The notes: a model not told the origin generated them from the sequence alone. Positions 45,801 to 59,074 are shown, counted from the stretch's first letter. The stretch is DNA of 64,000 nt from Agrypnia vestita (GCA_016648135.1 JADDOH010010250.1:86866-150865), one strand, 5' to 3'. Numbers and translations: made by a program.

Positions 45801-47780
45801 ATTTGACCGCATTTATTATTACGGTATGCATATAGTATTATTTATCGTCCATTATAACCGCAGGGCGAGGCAGCTGGCAAAGGGCGAGATTCAACTGCAG
45901 ACACCATAGCGGCCGCATGGTGAACACTAATAATGACCATGGAGCGAGCACTATCAGCCGCATAGCGGCCAGCACAGCCGCCCGCAGGGCCTAGCAATTT
46001 TTTCGTGTAAATAAAATAGAAGCAGAAATTTCTAGTTTTCAGTCTCATTGCATTATCCACGTGTTTTATGATTACTTCTTAAAAGTCGTGCATGCAATTA
46101 TGGTGGAATTTATGACTGTTACATTTATTAAATTATTATTAAGATAAATGTATTGGGAATACATAAACGTTGTATAATTTAGTTTCCGAAAAGGTGAAAT
46201 TTTCTACACCGTAAATGATGACCGCACTTAAGAAATAAGTGCTTAGTGGATTTTTCCTTTCCTTTATGCATTAATCGTGAACTGCCTTTCTCGTACAATG
46301 AATTGAAAAAGATTTGTTCTAAGTCATTACTCGAACCAGTGTTAGAAATATATAGTTCAAAAATGATATTTTGAAATAGTTGTGCAAAGTACACTATTTT
46401 ACATCAATATTATTATTATTTTGGTTGGTCTCCCGGAACGAAGATTGACTTCCTGACCACGAAATCACTAGCTTGTTATATTAATTTTTAATGAAGTACT
46501 CTAATTAGTTTTATTAAAAGCGTACAAATAAATCTATTAAGTAATTAATCATTTAAGGCGGGCAAATTTTGACATAAAATTTAAACATAATAAAAATTAC
46601 AGGAAACGTATTAACATGAAATAAATAAAATACGCTTGTAACGACTGTTAAGTAAAAAATAAAAGAAAAACATTCGAGCCCATACAACCGTTCTATCAAG
46701 GATGATGGATGATATATACCTACTTAAATAAAGGATTTAATGCTATCAGGTCCACAATGAAGCAATGTGATGTTATAAGTATCATAATACAATGTAATGT
46801 TCGGTTTATATCATCATTACCATATATATTAAACATCTATTTTCTAACCACTTATGAATAACGGCCACACCACATTACTTCCACATACATACATCTGTCC
46901 ATTGTCATTTGTTAACTCACTGTCGCAGAGTTTTCATCAGTTCAGAGGGTTTTAGAACGACTTAGGACCGTTTTCATCAACTTGATATTTAGTAATATTT
47001 CGTTTAAATTATAGATTTTTGCGTTTTCCTCGAACCTAGCAACCCATTTTCGGAAAAAATTATGTCATAAACAAACTGTTATTATAAACCAAATTGATAC
47101 AACCGGCCCTTAATGGTCTCTTGATTCCCCTCGGTACCTCTGGACAACTGTAATTAAGGGCTATTCCAAAGATGGCAATATAAAGTAACAATCATGTTTT
47201 GACTGCTATTGTATAACATTATTGCTTCGTCAATATTGACGTTTGACCGATATTTCTATGAGAAATATCAAAACAATTATTTTTTATTAAGACTATCGAC
47301 AGGTCAGAATGACCCTAATGGATAGTCATTTAGGACAAGGTGATTAGTACAGTTAAAATTTACGATAATACATTAAAACATCGGTAACTTGTATTATATA
47401 AAACTATTTTATGAAATACAAGTTATAGAGTCGTTGTTGTAATGATAATACATAATACAACAGTTTGTCTTACTTGAACCTGTGCGGCCCGCCCATTTTA
47501 TTGCATGTTATTTATCCAATGTGCAACATTGTATGACATACCGATATCCGATTGTCCGACAAGCGAACTTACAGAAAAAATATATTTAAATTTCAAGATA
47601 CGCTTTTTTATAACTTTACGTGCATAAATAAATTTAAAAAAAAAATAAACTCATAAATTAAAATTTAGGATTGAATTTTGAAGAATATTTTTCCTCGTGG
47701 GCTACTTGAGAACTTGAGAGAATAATTTATTTCAAGCCATATCTGGAAATCGTTTTAAATATTCTATATTCTATTGCAAG

Positions 47781-48018
47781 TGTTCTTGAAGGGAACACGC
47801 GAAAATATACGAACCGATACCGATACACGCGAACTGATATCGCAGACTCTCAGACGAAAGCGAGATCGTAATAAATTTCGCTGAGAATCAATGAAATTAG
47901 AGCGGTCCAAAGGTTGAATGAAGCAGGAGTCGAATAGGAGAGAAGAAAAGTCGCAAGTAGATCTGGCGGTGAGCACAGGTAGAGCAGAACGAATTCTGGA
48001 TTCCTGTGTCACGTGTCC
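47781..48018 (+). repeat. LTR-like dispersed repeat, copy 2
   Basis: Starts tgttcttgaagggaacacgc and shares agagcggtccaaaggttgaa, aaaagtcgcaagtagatctg and tctggattcctgtgtcacgt with 26439-26610. Same uncertainty over ends. Confidence 0.45.
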
Positions 48019-48059
48019 GTGTATCAAAAAATGTATTCGCTTTTTTCCAAGACATCACC

Positions 48060-48351
48060 TATACAGAGTTATTTGGAAAACATTAATAACCTCGCAGGAA
48101 TATATTCCTGCCTTGATTATGAGTCGAAAATGTTCAAGCTCTGAAAATGTATATAGCTCTGTAATGATAGTCTAACGTTTTACAAAAAATAAGTCAGAAA
48201 TATTGAGAGAAAAAATACAAAACTTTGATGTCGCATATCTCCATAACTATTGATCATGATAGGTCATGATAGCTTGAACATTTTCAACTCATAATCAAGG
48301 CAGAAATATAGCCCTGCGAGGTTATTAATGTTTTTCAAATAACCCTGTATA
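48060..48351. mobile_element. Foldback MITE, TA-flanked, copy 1
   Basis: 81-bp inverted arms (48060-48140 and 48271-48351) beginning TATACAGAGTTATTTGGAAA. The outer TA may be the target duplication with termini TACAGRGTTATTTG. No ORF. The same arms occur at 53067-53461. Confidence 0.8.
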
Positions 48352-49079
48352 TGTTTACCCTACAGCTCAGGCATCAATTTACCGATTTTTAGTGCCCACT
48401 ACTTACTAGCTAATAGCTCAAGTAATGCTTTTTTCATATGAAAAAGTTTTTCTGAAAGCTTTTCTTAATATCGACCACTATTTAATCATCCTTCTTCTTC
48501 TCTTTAAAAAGTTTTGAATATAATATTGATCAAATTGTTTAAATATTTACTGTTGTTTCCGTCTTCAAATAGTGTGAAATTCCCGCAGAAACGCGAAATT
48601 TTCAAACGGGAGAAATAGTGGATACCCTCAAACCTCATTAATACAGGAATTATAAATAAATTCTCTCCGTGCAGACGTGGTCGCGCTTATCCCAGTAGAG
48701 GGTCGCCCTCTACCGTTGTTATCCCGAAATAATGGGTTTCCACTGTCAAATATTTACATGTGATCTGAAAAGAGAAATGTCCGAGTGTTGAATGGCTGAA
48801 ATAATTAAATTCAGTCTGAACTTGTAAATAGAATTTAATCTCATCATTGTTCCACACCCGACGAGTGCGATTCCTTAAACGCCTCATCTGAAAATGCAGT
48901 AGGGTAACAGAGGAGTATTTTAGAATAGAAGTCTCATTACCAGCGGCGATATCAATGTACTGTTTCATGCAAATTATAAATTTCAACCATAGTCATCCAT
49001 AGCGCAGTTGTATTTAATAAAGTAAGCGATGTACATAAATAACAAAATATACTCAACTATCCAAATTTGATACATGTGT

Positions 49080-49215
49080 AGTCGATTATGGCTGATCGTT
49101 TTATTGTGAAGAGTGATGGTAATGACAGGTCGTAAGCCCTGTAAATGCCCAAAAAAATTCAATATACACATTCCCATATTAAAAGCTTCGTTATTGTGAG
49201 ACATCTATAATTTAT
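49080..49215 (+). repeat. Dispersed repeat, copy 4 (gtgatcacttaag family, degraded)
   Basis: aggtcgtaagccctgtaaat and agcttcgttattgtgagaca in the order seen at 4120; the central gtgatcacttaag block is mutated. Confidence 0.5.
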
Positions 49216-49737
49216 CTTAATTAATGATTATCCTTCCGGGGAAAAAAATCAGTAATTGTGTTATTAAAAATTTCAACAAAATAAATGTTTTATTTTTATT
49301 TATAAAATATTTTTATTTTTGTATATATATTTTTATACACATATTTTATATATTTAAAATATATTATTAATATGCATTATATTATAATAAAATACATTAT
49401 AAAATAATAATTAAAAAATATATATTTTTCATATATTATGACATTCATGAAATACATACCTACCTGTGACAATTAATAATTTGTATGACACAGATCAAAA
49501 TTTATCTCATTTAGAGACAAACCTAACTTAGGTATATCTAATATTTAAAAAAAATATAACTCGCCAAATTTCTTCTATACTAGAAATAATAAACTGAGAA
49601 TATATTGTACATCTACGTATCAAATAAAAATAGCAATTAACAAACTATCAAATTTGTAATAATTGGATATAACTTTATTAAAAAGAGTGGAAAAACTAAA
49701 AAGTGTGTAATATGCATATATTTTGTACACGTACTCA

Positions 49738-50310
49738 TCTATATCTATAAAATGTCTGTTTGTCTGTCTGTCTGCCTGTTCTCTATACAAATCCACACCG
49801 TTTGTCCGATTGGATTCAAATTTTGCATACTTATGCCTTAGGACCCGGCGGGTAACATAGGCAACATTTCCCCCCTATTCTCATACCCTTTTCCCTCCCC
49901 CTGACATATTTTCGATGCAAATCTGTAACGTTTGACCGATCGGACTCAAAATTTGCAAAATTATTTTTAAGGGCTCGGCGGTTAACATAGGTGAAATTTC
50001 TCCCCTATTCCTATCCCCTCCCCTGATGTATTTTTGATGCAAATCTGTATCGTTTGACCGATTGGACTCAAAAATTGGAAAATTATTCTTTAGGACCCGG
50101 CGGGTAATATATGCGACATTTCCCCCTATTCTCATACCCCTTTTCCTCCCCCTGACATATTTTAGATGCAAATCTATACTATTTAACCGATCGGAATCAA
50201 AATTTGAAAACTTATTCTTTAGGACTCGACGGGTAATATGTGCGACATTTCCCCCCTATTCCTTACCTTTCCCCTCCCCTGATATATTTTCAATGCAAAT
50301 CTAACAATAG
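49738..50310 (+). mobile_element. Non-autonomous Helitron with internal minisatellite, copy 3 (3'-truncated)
   Basis: Plus strand: TCTATATCTATAAAATGTC preceded by A, a tctgtctgtctgcctg tract, then about four units of some 120 bp (gaccgatcggactcaaaatt, aggacccggcgggtaa, C-rich block). It fades before the mariner at 50352, and no terminal hairpin/CTAG is found beyond. Confidence 0.75.
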
Positions 50311-50351
50311 TAACACAAGCGCGTCATTGGTGTTGTTTATGATTCCTAATA

Positions 50352-51637
50352 TTAGGTCCTTACATATGAAATTGGCGTTTTGCCGTACTAGCAAATTTGA
50401 TCTCAAATATCTTCTCTTTGGTTAGGAATTCCAAATCCAAATTTATACAGCTATTTACTCATATACTTGTGTTTTGAAAATTATAATTCATTTGTTTTTT
50501 CCTCAATTGTTTTTTTCTTTGCGTCACTCAGTTTACAAAATGAAAAACTTGAAATATCGCGTTATTTACGAGTACGAGTTCCACCGTGGCACCAGTGCTG
50601 CAGAAACGGCTCGAAGGATTAATGATGTGTATGGCGACGGTGCCGCAAAAGAAAACACAGTGCGTTTTTGGTTCCAACGTTTTCGTTTTGGAAATTTCGA
50701 CCTGCAGAACAAGCCCCGTGGACGGCCGGAGACCAAAGTTGATAATGAAGAATTGAAGGCTATTGTGGAAGCGGATTCATCGCAAACCACATCCGAGTTA
50801 GCTGCAGGCTGCGGTGTTAGTGATAAAACTGTTTTAATCCACTTGAAGCAAATTGCTAAGGTGAAAAAGCTTGAAAGGTGGGTACCTCACGAATTGAGTG
50901 AAGCAAATCAACAAACGCGCGTTGACTGCTGTGTTGCATTACTCAACCGGCACAATAATGAAGGGATTTTAAATCGAATCATTACCTGTGATGAAAAGTG
51001 GATCCTGTACGATAATCGGAAGCGCTCATCGCAATGACTGAACCCTGCCGAACCAGCCAAACCATGCCCCAAGCGAAAATTGACTCCCAAAAAGTTACTT
51101 GTGAGCGTTTGGTGGACTAGTGCTGGTGTCGTTCACTACAGCTTTCTTAAATCTGGCCAGACGATTACGGCAGATGTCTATTGTCAGCAACTGCAAACCA
51201 TGATGGAAAAGCTAGCTGCTAAACAACCGAGGCTGGTTAATCGCTCTAGGCCACTGCTGCTTCATGATAACGCTAGACCACACACTGCACAACAGACGGC
51301 TACCAAATTAGAGGAGCTTCAATTGGAATGTCTAAGACATCCACCGTACTCTCCGAACCTTGCCCCAACAGATTACCATTTTTTTCGAAATTTGGATAAC
51401 TTCTTGCAAAGGAAAAAATTCAATTCCGATGGGGCAGTCCAAACCGCCTTCAAAGATTTTATTGATTCCCGTCCGAATGGTTTTTTTAGTAAAGGGATCG
51501 ATGAACTACCTATAAGATGGCAAAAGTGTATAGATGGCAATGGTACATACTTTGATTAAATAAATATATTATAATAAAAAAAAATCGGCTTTATGTTCCT
51601 CCCATACTAAACGCCAATTTCATATGTAAGGACCTAA
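50352..51637 (+). mobile_element. Mariner element, cecropia subfamily, copy 3 (near-intact)
   Basis: 1286 bp, exactly the length of copy 1, with TA at 50350-50351 and 51638-51639 and matching terminal repeats. It sits at the truncated end of a Helitron. Confidence 0.95.
50540..51559 (+). pseudogene. Mariner transposase with one nonsense codon (copy 3)
   Basis: Same 340-codon frame as copy 1, no indels. Codon 166 is TGA (51035-51037) where copy 1 has TGG (Trp), ending the protein shortly after the first catalytic aspartate (D151). The remaining frame keeps D243 (HDNARPHTA) and D278 (APTDYHFF), but the nearby Asp of YSPDLAP is Asn. Other differences from copy 1 include S50F, P80S and G106A. 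Inactive as it stands; relics this fresh point to recent movement of the family. Confidence 0.93.
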
Positions 51638-52489
51638 TATATTTAATTATAGGTATATATTTTGGAGAATATATTTGATCTATATGTGATCCTTTTGCAA
51701 CTCTCCCGTATTCAAGAGACAAAACGACTACGAGAACAACCTATATATCAATGAAGGGACGAAATTATCGGTGAAGAAGGAGTGACAAAAATTAGGACAG
51801 GACAGAGAGTGACAGACTCAAGGATAGGTCTTCATCCAATAGTGAAGCCAATACCCGGCAGCGGAATTATGCAGCAGCGAATTGGCTTCATGGTAATGGT
51901 ATACACAATGCATTCAGTGAATCTTGTGAATTCAGCATTCAGCAACATAATCATCCAGTGGTAAATTGACAATGGCTGATGATCACGTTGGTGACGATAC
52001 ACTAGATGGATTACTTATAGAGCATTCTGTGTTTTGCTTCTTGAGTCTCGAAACCGGGACTTGGTAGACCTTTGGAAGAGATATATTCTGCAACTGAAGC
52101 TGGACATCCGATAAAGATGGTTTATCGACAAATATGTAAATTCTTCTTTAATAACATTACATAAAAATAAAATAATTAAATGTTAATGAAAGCTTAAATT
52201 AAAGAAACGATGGTGCAATAAGAACTGGAAAAGTGCCAGAAAATTTTTACTCCATTTTTAGAAAAATGCTCGGAGCACGTTAAAGCGTTGCACGTTTATG
52301 ACATCGTCAGCTTTGTTTAACAAGAAAATGATCGTATTCGTTAAATGAAATAAATAAGTTTAACTACACAATAAAATCTGAAAACGAATTCCGCTCAGCG
52401 CTCCTTACGAGAAATAAAAATGTATAAAACATGGATCTTTAATTCGGATTAATGAAGAATAAATTAAATACACACCTTCTCTGATAAAT

Positions 52490-52765
52490 TTATATCATAC
52501 GAAGCTATTCCAAATATTTTATCATCCTTCAATTTTTCGGACACATCGTCCACAGAAAAGATGATAACCCGGAGAAGCTGCTAGCGACTGGAAAGGTGAA
52601 AGGACAGAATGATTGAGGCAGATCTTCAGCTCGATAGTCTGACCAGATCTAGGGGTTACTAGCTATCCTGTTGGAACAATTATCCAAACTGTGAGCTGCA
52701 GAAAGATGGAATTGTGGCCGATGTCCTTAACACTTCGATCCTCAGTAGTGAGGATACTGACTGAT
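52490..52765 (+). mobile_element. Non-LTR retrotransposon RT C-terminal relic
   Basis: The plus strand reads FFGHIVHRKDDNPEKLLATG then KVKGQND and SDQI, the FGHxxR-x(n)-GKxxGxRxRGRxxxRWxDxI pattern of LINE RT C-termini. Stops at several points. Confidence 0.7.
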
Positions 52766-53066
52766 TTTTTTTTTTCATAATTCTAAAGAAGTTTTATGAA
52801 AATGCATCCTCTGAAATAATTATTTTGTCTCATCTTATCTACAACAGCTAAAAATTATTATTCACTTTTTATATACATTTTATGCTACTTCCCCAGTACT
52901 CGAAATACTATCCAAAGTTTCTTTACTTCTTTAACCATGAATAATTTTAAACTAAGAACGGCTCTGTCGTAACTCCGAACGATGTCTATATTCCTATCTA
53001 AATGTATTATGAACGGGCTTATTTTATTTAGCGAACAAAGTACGCTATGATTTAACAATATGCAAG

Positions 53067-53461
53067 TATACAGAGTTATTTGGAAAACATTAATAACCTC
53101 ACAGGACTATATTCCTGCTTTAATTATGAGTCGAAAATGTTCAATGACCTAAATATTAATAGTAATGGAGATTTGCGACATCTAAATTGGCATTTTTTTC
53201 TCGATATTTCAATAAGTTATATCGAATATGAAAAATTCGTTCCCTTTATTACAAGTCATATATAAAATAATAATGGAATTACAATTGGAAAACATTCCAA
53301 ATCAATTGGAATTACTGCAGGGTTTTTATCATCAACTTTGATATTGCATAACCCGATAACTACTGATATTATGACATGGCTGCTTGAATATTTTCGACTC
53401 ATAATCAAGACAGGAATATAGTCCTGCGAGGTTTTTAATGTTTTTCAAATAACCCTGTATA
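53067..53461. mobile_element. Foldback MITE, TA-flanked, copy 2
   Basis: Arms homologous to those of 48060-48351 (tatacagagttatttggaaa; right end aaataaccctgtata), spacer about 100 bp longer. A 61-codon frame inside is not conserved in the other copy. Confidence 0.78.
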
Positions 53462-53509
53462 CCTACATATAATTATATTTTATTGAAAGTTTTTCTTTTT
53501 AATTTAATT

Positions 53510-53780
53510 TTTTCAATACGTGTTTTCGGTATTACTTTATGGAATTGAAGCATGGACGCTTACGGATGAATTAATAAATTCACTTGAGGCATTCGTATGT
53601 GGATCTACAGAAGAATACGCAAAATAAACTGGATGGACAGAGTTACGGATGAAGATGTTATGGATGAATAAAGAAAAACAAATTATCAAAACAATAAACA
53701 TCCGAAAACTTCAATATCTCGGACATATGATGGGACATCCAGAGTAATACTAAATCGTGCTCTCATAGAGTTATCCTGAG
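53510..53780 (+). mobile_element. Non-LTR retrotransposon RT C-terminal relic
   Basis: The plus strand reads VLYYGIEAWTLTDELINSLE, then KEKQIIKTINIRKLQYLGHM and MGHPE, the YGxExWTLT ... RRLxYLGHxxR pattern of LINE reverse transcriptases. Several frameshifts. Confidence 0.75.
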
Positions 53781-55364
53781 ATATTATAAATCTATATTCG
53801 ACATAATCCTAATTTATCTAATTTGATATTTTCTTTATAACGCCTAATGTCAAAGTTTAATCTGCCGAATTTTTAATTCCTACTTTTCCTTCGTCACATT
53901 CACGAAATTAGTCCAATAAACCGAGCGTAAAAATTTTACACATCAAAACACTTATGTACATGCAAATTGGTAAGATTCCAAGAACAAGTAAATAAATAAA
54001 GAGTACGCGAAGAAATAACTAGCCACTTAGCGTCGGAAGTAAACTCTGAATTTTAAAAAATTTCAGGCTACATTAAATATAACGGCTTGAAGTTATTGTT
54101 ATTATCTTTTAAGAGATTAACTTTGTATTAAACCTAGATGAGTATTTTTGGTCTCAATAAAATAACTCTTTAGAATAATTTTCTTGTCAAAGTCTGATGT
54201 TATCGGTTATATAAAATGGAATTCATTGTTAGAATTTCCATACCAACGGCATTGTGGCCGATAATATGGAGAAAAGTGATAAAGCTGGAGTTGTTTTGGA
54301 GAATTTATTAGCGGAATAAAAATCGTGTTTCTCCCGAATCTCTCGCTACCGAACATAAATATTCCCGGCAGTCAGTAACCGCGTTATACATGTTATCACG
54401 AACTAAATAAAGCTAACCAGCTTAGCCTTTTCTCTTAGAACATTATCCCGGTATCTATCTATGTCATTGCGAGATCGCCTCAAAAGCGTATTTTTATCAA
54501 AGGGCTTTCTTTGCTTCGCTTTACATGTATCGGTTTTTATAAACATTTTATGCTAATAATGCTTATTTTTCCCACAGAAAAACGCATGAATACCCATTTG
54601 CTTACTAAAGCTTAAGAGCCTCGGTTGGTAATGTTGGAGTAAAGAATGTCTCTGTGCGTCGGTCGGATTTTCCACATGACTTTATTATTCTATAAAAATA
54701 CCGTCCTAGATAGAATTTTCCTTGACATATGGTAATACTATCTGTGCAGTATATGTACGTCCTTGCACATGTTTGTACTTATTACGATATTTTTTTTTAT
54801 TCTCATTTAAAAATATATTGTTGAGGTGAAGTACTGAAAATACTGTATTCCATTACAATAGTTAAAACCATTGTACATTCATTATCATGATTATCAAAAT
54901 ATTTGATTAAAATTTTCATTTATTACAGATACAGACTAGTCGTGCCACATTTCGGCGACCATGATAATTCATGAAAATTCCCTGATTTATTTGATACAAG
55001 CGCGGCAGGATAACCCCGAAAATATTTTCTTCTGACAGTCCACGATAGAGCATTTTTCATAGTGTATTTTCACACAGGTAAGCACATTGTATGCGGTAGA
55101 TATACATATTTTCTTGGTCCAGCAGCCGGAATCTTGGTGAGCCGGCCACAGCAATATATGTTTATCGCTCGCGCTGATAGCGCATTCGTTCGACGGAGTG
55201 ACTGCAAATGTAATGGCCAAGTATCTAATCGCCAGTAACTTTGTTTTTTTGGTCCGAAGTGGATAAAGTAAACTGCATTTAACTAGTCTGACAAAACCCT
55301 ACAAAATACATAATAAATGATGATTTATTAAAAACTGTTCGAAGAATATTTTTTCTTCTTCTGT

Positions 55365-56102
55365 ATGGAGGTACACAATTCATCGAATCACCCCTTTTCC
55401 CAAAAACTTGCGGCGTTTCACTCCATGTTACATAGATTAATTACAATCCCTTTATCTGATCTTAATTATACATCTGAATTAAATCTTATTAAACAAATAG
55501 CATATAATAATGGTTATTCTACTAAATTAATAGATAATTTATTACATAAAAAGATAAAACAAAAAATTTTTAAACAATATATCTATCCTAAGTCAACAGA
55601 TAGAAATAAACAATGGCGTAGAATTTTATTTGTCGATAACAATTTGTCAAAAATAATAACTAAAAATATTCCTAACTCAATTCAGCCGGCCTTTTATACG
55701 AGTAACAAATTAAAAAAATACATACTAAATAACAAGGATAGTGATAATCCTATCATGAAATCAGGAGTTTATAGACTTAATTGTAACGATTGCGATAATT
55801 TTTATATTGGCAAAACAAAAAGAAATTTTGAAACTAGGGTTAAAGAACATGTCAAAGCATTAACTAGCAATATTGATTCTGATTTCGCAAAACATCTAAT
55901 AGAATTTGACCATACATTTGATATTAACACAGGCTTAAAATTTTTACATTTCAACTATAAGATACCTCAAATAAATAATTTAGAAATACTCGAAATTAGG
56001 AAAAATGTTAATATTAAGTCTAATATAATAAATACACAGACGAAATTTTTGCATAATCCTATTTTGAATATTTTTCCACTTAACATTCCAAATGACCCAT
56101 AA
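55365..56102 (+). pseudogene. PLE C-terminal ORF with complete GIY-YIG endonuclease domain
   Basis: 245 codons, uninterrupted from an ATG that lies in the antisense tip and is therefore fortuitous. Residues 8-60 are the post-RT linker (HPFSQKLAAFHSMLHRLITI ...). Residues 134-190 form the GIY-YIG nuclease: GVY at 134-136, YIG at 147-149, catalytic Arg 158 in RVKEH, with C140/C143 and H162/H177 as the zinc-finger-like ligands typical of the PLE version. It ends FPLNIPNDP. In a full element this domain nicks the target and is fused behind the reverse transcriptase; here the RT is missing, so the element is non-autonomous. Lack of stops indicates a young insertion. Confidence 0.88.
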
Positions 56103-56203
56103 TAATCAACACCTCGAACCCCCCCCTCCCCTCACCAACCCCCTCAACCGCTCCTTCACCGTAACATATTTGCTTGTTTCAACTTTTAAGATTAGTACAC
56201 AAT

Positions 56204-56244
56204 AATCCTGATGAAGAGAACATTGTTCTCGAAACATGTAGATT
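56204..56244 (+). ncRNA. Hammerhead-ribozyme-like motif (PLE copy d)
   Basis: Identical to the motif at 20208-20248: AATC, CTGATGA (56208-56214), 6-bp helix II, GAAAC, ATGTA, GATT. Confidence 0.6.
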
Positions 56245-57039
56245 TTTTAATCTAATATAGTGGTGAAAACAAAGTTATTTGTGTTTTATTTTAATTTATT
56301 AAAAATAAGAAAATAATAATTTAGGAAGTATTCAAACTCATTAAACGTATACTATTATACTTATTTCTACTTTAGTCACCTCTAAAGAATCAAAGTTTTC
56401 GTCGTTTCCCAGTATTATGCACAGTCCCTCCAAAATCCTCACCATCGTCAACGCCGAGTTCACTTCGGTTGCTCTTTTGTATTCGTAGATTAGAGGTATT
56501 GGTGCATAATCACTAGCGGGATGTTTTGCATTTTATGGGAAACAATAATATATTACCTATGTATGATAGTAGCGGGCGCGTGCAGTGAGAACAAGAAGCA
56601 TGACTTTTATTTAACCGTATATTAGGGAAAAAATATCGAAATTTAATATTTGTCTGGCAGAGTATTATGAAATATTAAAATATGAATAATATGTTATTCT
56701 CTGTGATTGAAATATTACGAGATATATCTCTTTTTTCGTTTTTTTTTTCAAAATATATGCTTGCGAAAAATTCATGCTTCTCGTTCCCACTGCACACCCC
56801 TGGATAGTAGTTACCTATGTATAATATATTTCTGCTATTACATTCAGCTTTGGCGTGCTCTGGTCTTTTTAAAATATATTTATTAATTCATTAGCTTACT
56901 TTAAAAATTCTCCGTTTAGGTAAACCAATTGTATACAGTTCATCAATATACATTTATTCTCAATAATGAAATGGACCTGGGTTCTTATAAGGTTAAAAAT
57001 ATTTTTGATTTTTTTGTTTTTAGTTGTCTTCTCTCACAG

Positions 57040-57155
57040 ATTACATCGTTACGACGCCGACGCGTCGGCGCCGGTCACCGCGCAGTTCAGATGATGAAAG
57101 GAAAATAATATACGAAGCGCGAAAAACGTATATAGAAAATTACATGAACGCATAA
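57040..57155 (+). other. Exon-like open patch on the plus strand
   Basis: A pyrimidine-rich tract ending TTCTCTCACAG at 57039 precedes a GC-rich open stretch of 37 codons (YIVTTPTRRRRSPRSSDDER then KIIYEARKTYIENYMNA) and TAA. It includes the palindrome GCCGACGCGTCGGC (57056-57069). It looks like a terminal coding exon antisense to CCAPR, but is too short to assign. Confidence 0.2.
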
Positions 57156-59074
57156 ACTCAAATACAAGAGCGAACATTTTTTCTATGTCTACGATATACA
57201 GTAGGGTGGGCCACTAATGTATTGAAAAAAAATTTTCGTCTTTCATTGAATTGTAATAGTGAAAAAAGTTTCTGAATGACGTTTTTTAAGTATATACAAA
57301 GTTTCACAATAATTAGACAACATCTTCTGTCTCCGCATCCGAACGAAAAATTGAGGCAAAAAGCCCATAATTTATCTTTTCATCCAAGCATAATATTGAT
57401 TTTTTTTTTACAAGAAAACAAAGAATTAAGGTTAGTTTTAATATATTTAATGGAAACAAAGTCATTAAATAATTATACTCAATGATATGATACTTTGTAA
57501 GTAATTAGCAAGAATATCATTCTTGCTCTCAAATATTATAATATTATCTCTTGTTTTCTGTCTTGCTTTTCGCAGCTTGTTTTTGTCTAAAGTTGGAACA
57601 TCAGACTTTATGTCACACAAAACTGCTGAAGCAATGGCAAAAACTTCTGACATGTGTCATGTGTCAGAAGTTTATGCCAATGTAGAAAATTTGTTGGTAG
57701 TGAAGGTAACACTACACGTCAGATGTAGTTGAATAAAAGTTAAAGTTGAAGTCATTGTGAAATCTAATGGAGATGTTACTTTATCATTGAGTTATTTTTG
57801 ATGTGTTTCACTGATGAGTTTTGTCTGGAATGTTTCCCTTTTCATATTTTTGTTACGGTTACAACTGGGTTTTCAGTTATCATTTTTCGACGTTTGCTAA
57901 TCAGTAAGGAATCATCGCTTTTGCACGATTACTTTATAATCTCTGGAACAAAAGAATTAATTAAATTATTTAAAAATTAAATAAAGAATTATCAAAAAGC
58001 ACTTTACAACTGCAAAATAATTCCTCTTGATTTTTTATCGGGATCTTAGGGTGAGATATAAGGATGATTTTTTAATTAAAACGATAATATTTTAAAATCT
58101 AGTATATTAATAACTCATATATGTATGACCCTAGAAATAAAAGCTCTCCTCTATATGTATTCTGATTTATTTGTTATAATGTCAGCTATTTTCTGCATGT
58201 TTTTACATGCTTGTTAAGGCACGTCTTGTCTTATAAAACATCATTTTTTCGTAAGTTGGCAACACATCGTCTGGAATATCAACAAGCACAGTAAATATGA
58301 ATGATTTCCGAGTTTGATTAATATTACCAACAAGTGCAAACTCTTAAATAGTTAAGTACTAAAGCACAAGTCGTTGCCCGCGAGCGTAGTTCGGTGAGCC
58401 CGCCTTCCTCATTTGAAATCATTTACCGTTAAAACAATGGCATATAATTTACATTTTATGTACTAAAACGTTAAAAAGAGGTTAATATCTTAGCTTGCAA
58501 TAACATTAATAATATCCAGAATATATGTTTTTTTTTTTAATTTTGAGACCAATCCCGAGAAAAATTATGATTTTCAAATTGAATAATATTTTACAAGCAT
58601 AATTTCGATGTCATTTGGCACCATTTTGTCACTACGATCTTACGATCGTACGATTCAAAAAATAATTTCGGCCCTGCCTAATGTACAGTTTTACGTAGGT
58701 ATATTATAATTATTACCTGAATGAAATACACCTATTTTCGTTGTTTGTCATACATAAGAAATAAGAAAATTTGAAGAACCTTACGTTCACATTTATGACA
58801 TTCGAGTGAATTGTAAATTTCCTTTGGTGTATGATGCTTTTATTTTTATATCCAGTAATTAGAAAATTTATATCTGATAGGAATATTATGATGATAGATA
58901 ATTTTATTTAATGATAATTACCAACCACTAAAATTTTTATAATTTTTTTTTAGAAATTCCCTATTCATATCGATTTTTTTAGATTTAAATCAAGTCGTTT
59001 CAACTACGGCTGAAGCAAAAGGCAAAGTGATACCGTTTAAAAAAAAAGAAAAAACACAGTATTTTTTAAAATAT

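Larger units (their letters stand above)
55335..56293 (+). mobile_element. Penelope-like element, 5'-truncated, with 12-bp target duplication
   Basis: Flanked by atttattaaaaa (55323-55334 and 56294-56305). The left 30-35 bases (ctgttcgaagaatatttttt ...) are an antisense copy of the element's own N-terminal start, joined directly to the region after the RT. The right end is the 3' segment with the hammerhead-like motif and a gtgttttattttaa end. Same family as 17838-20296. Confidence 0.88.

Noticed and set aside
49738..50310. Repeated units first suspected to be a CRISPR-like array
   Set aside because: The units are contiguous degenerate minisatellite repeats with no unique spacers, inside a eukaryotic Helitron.
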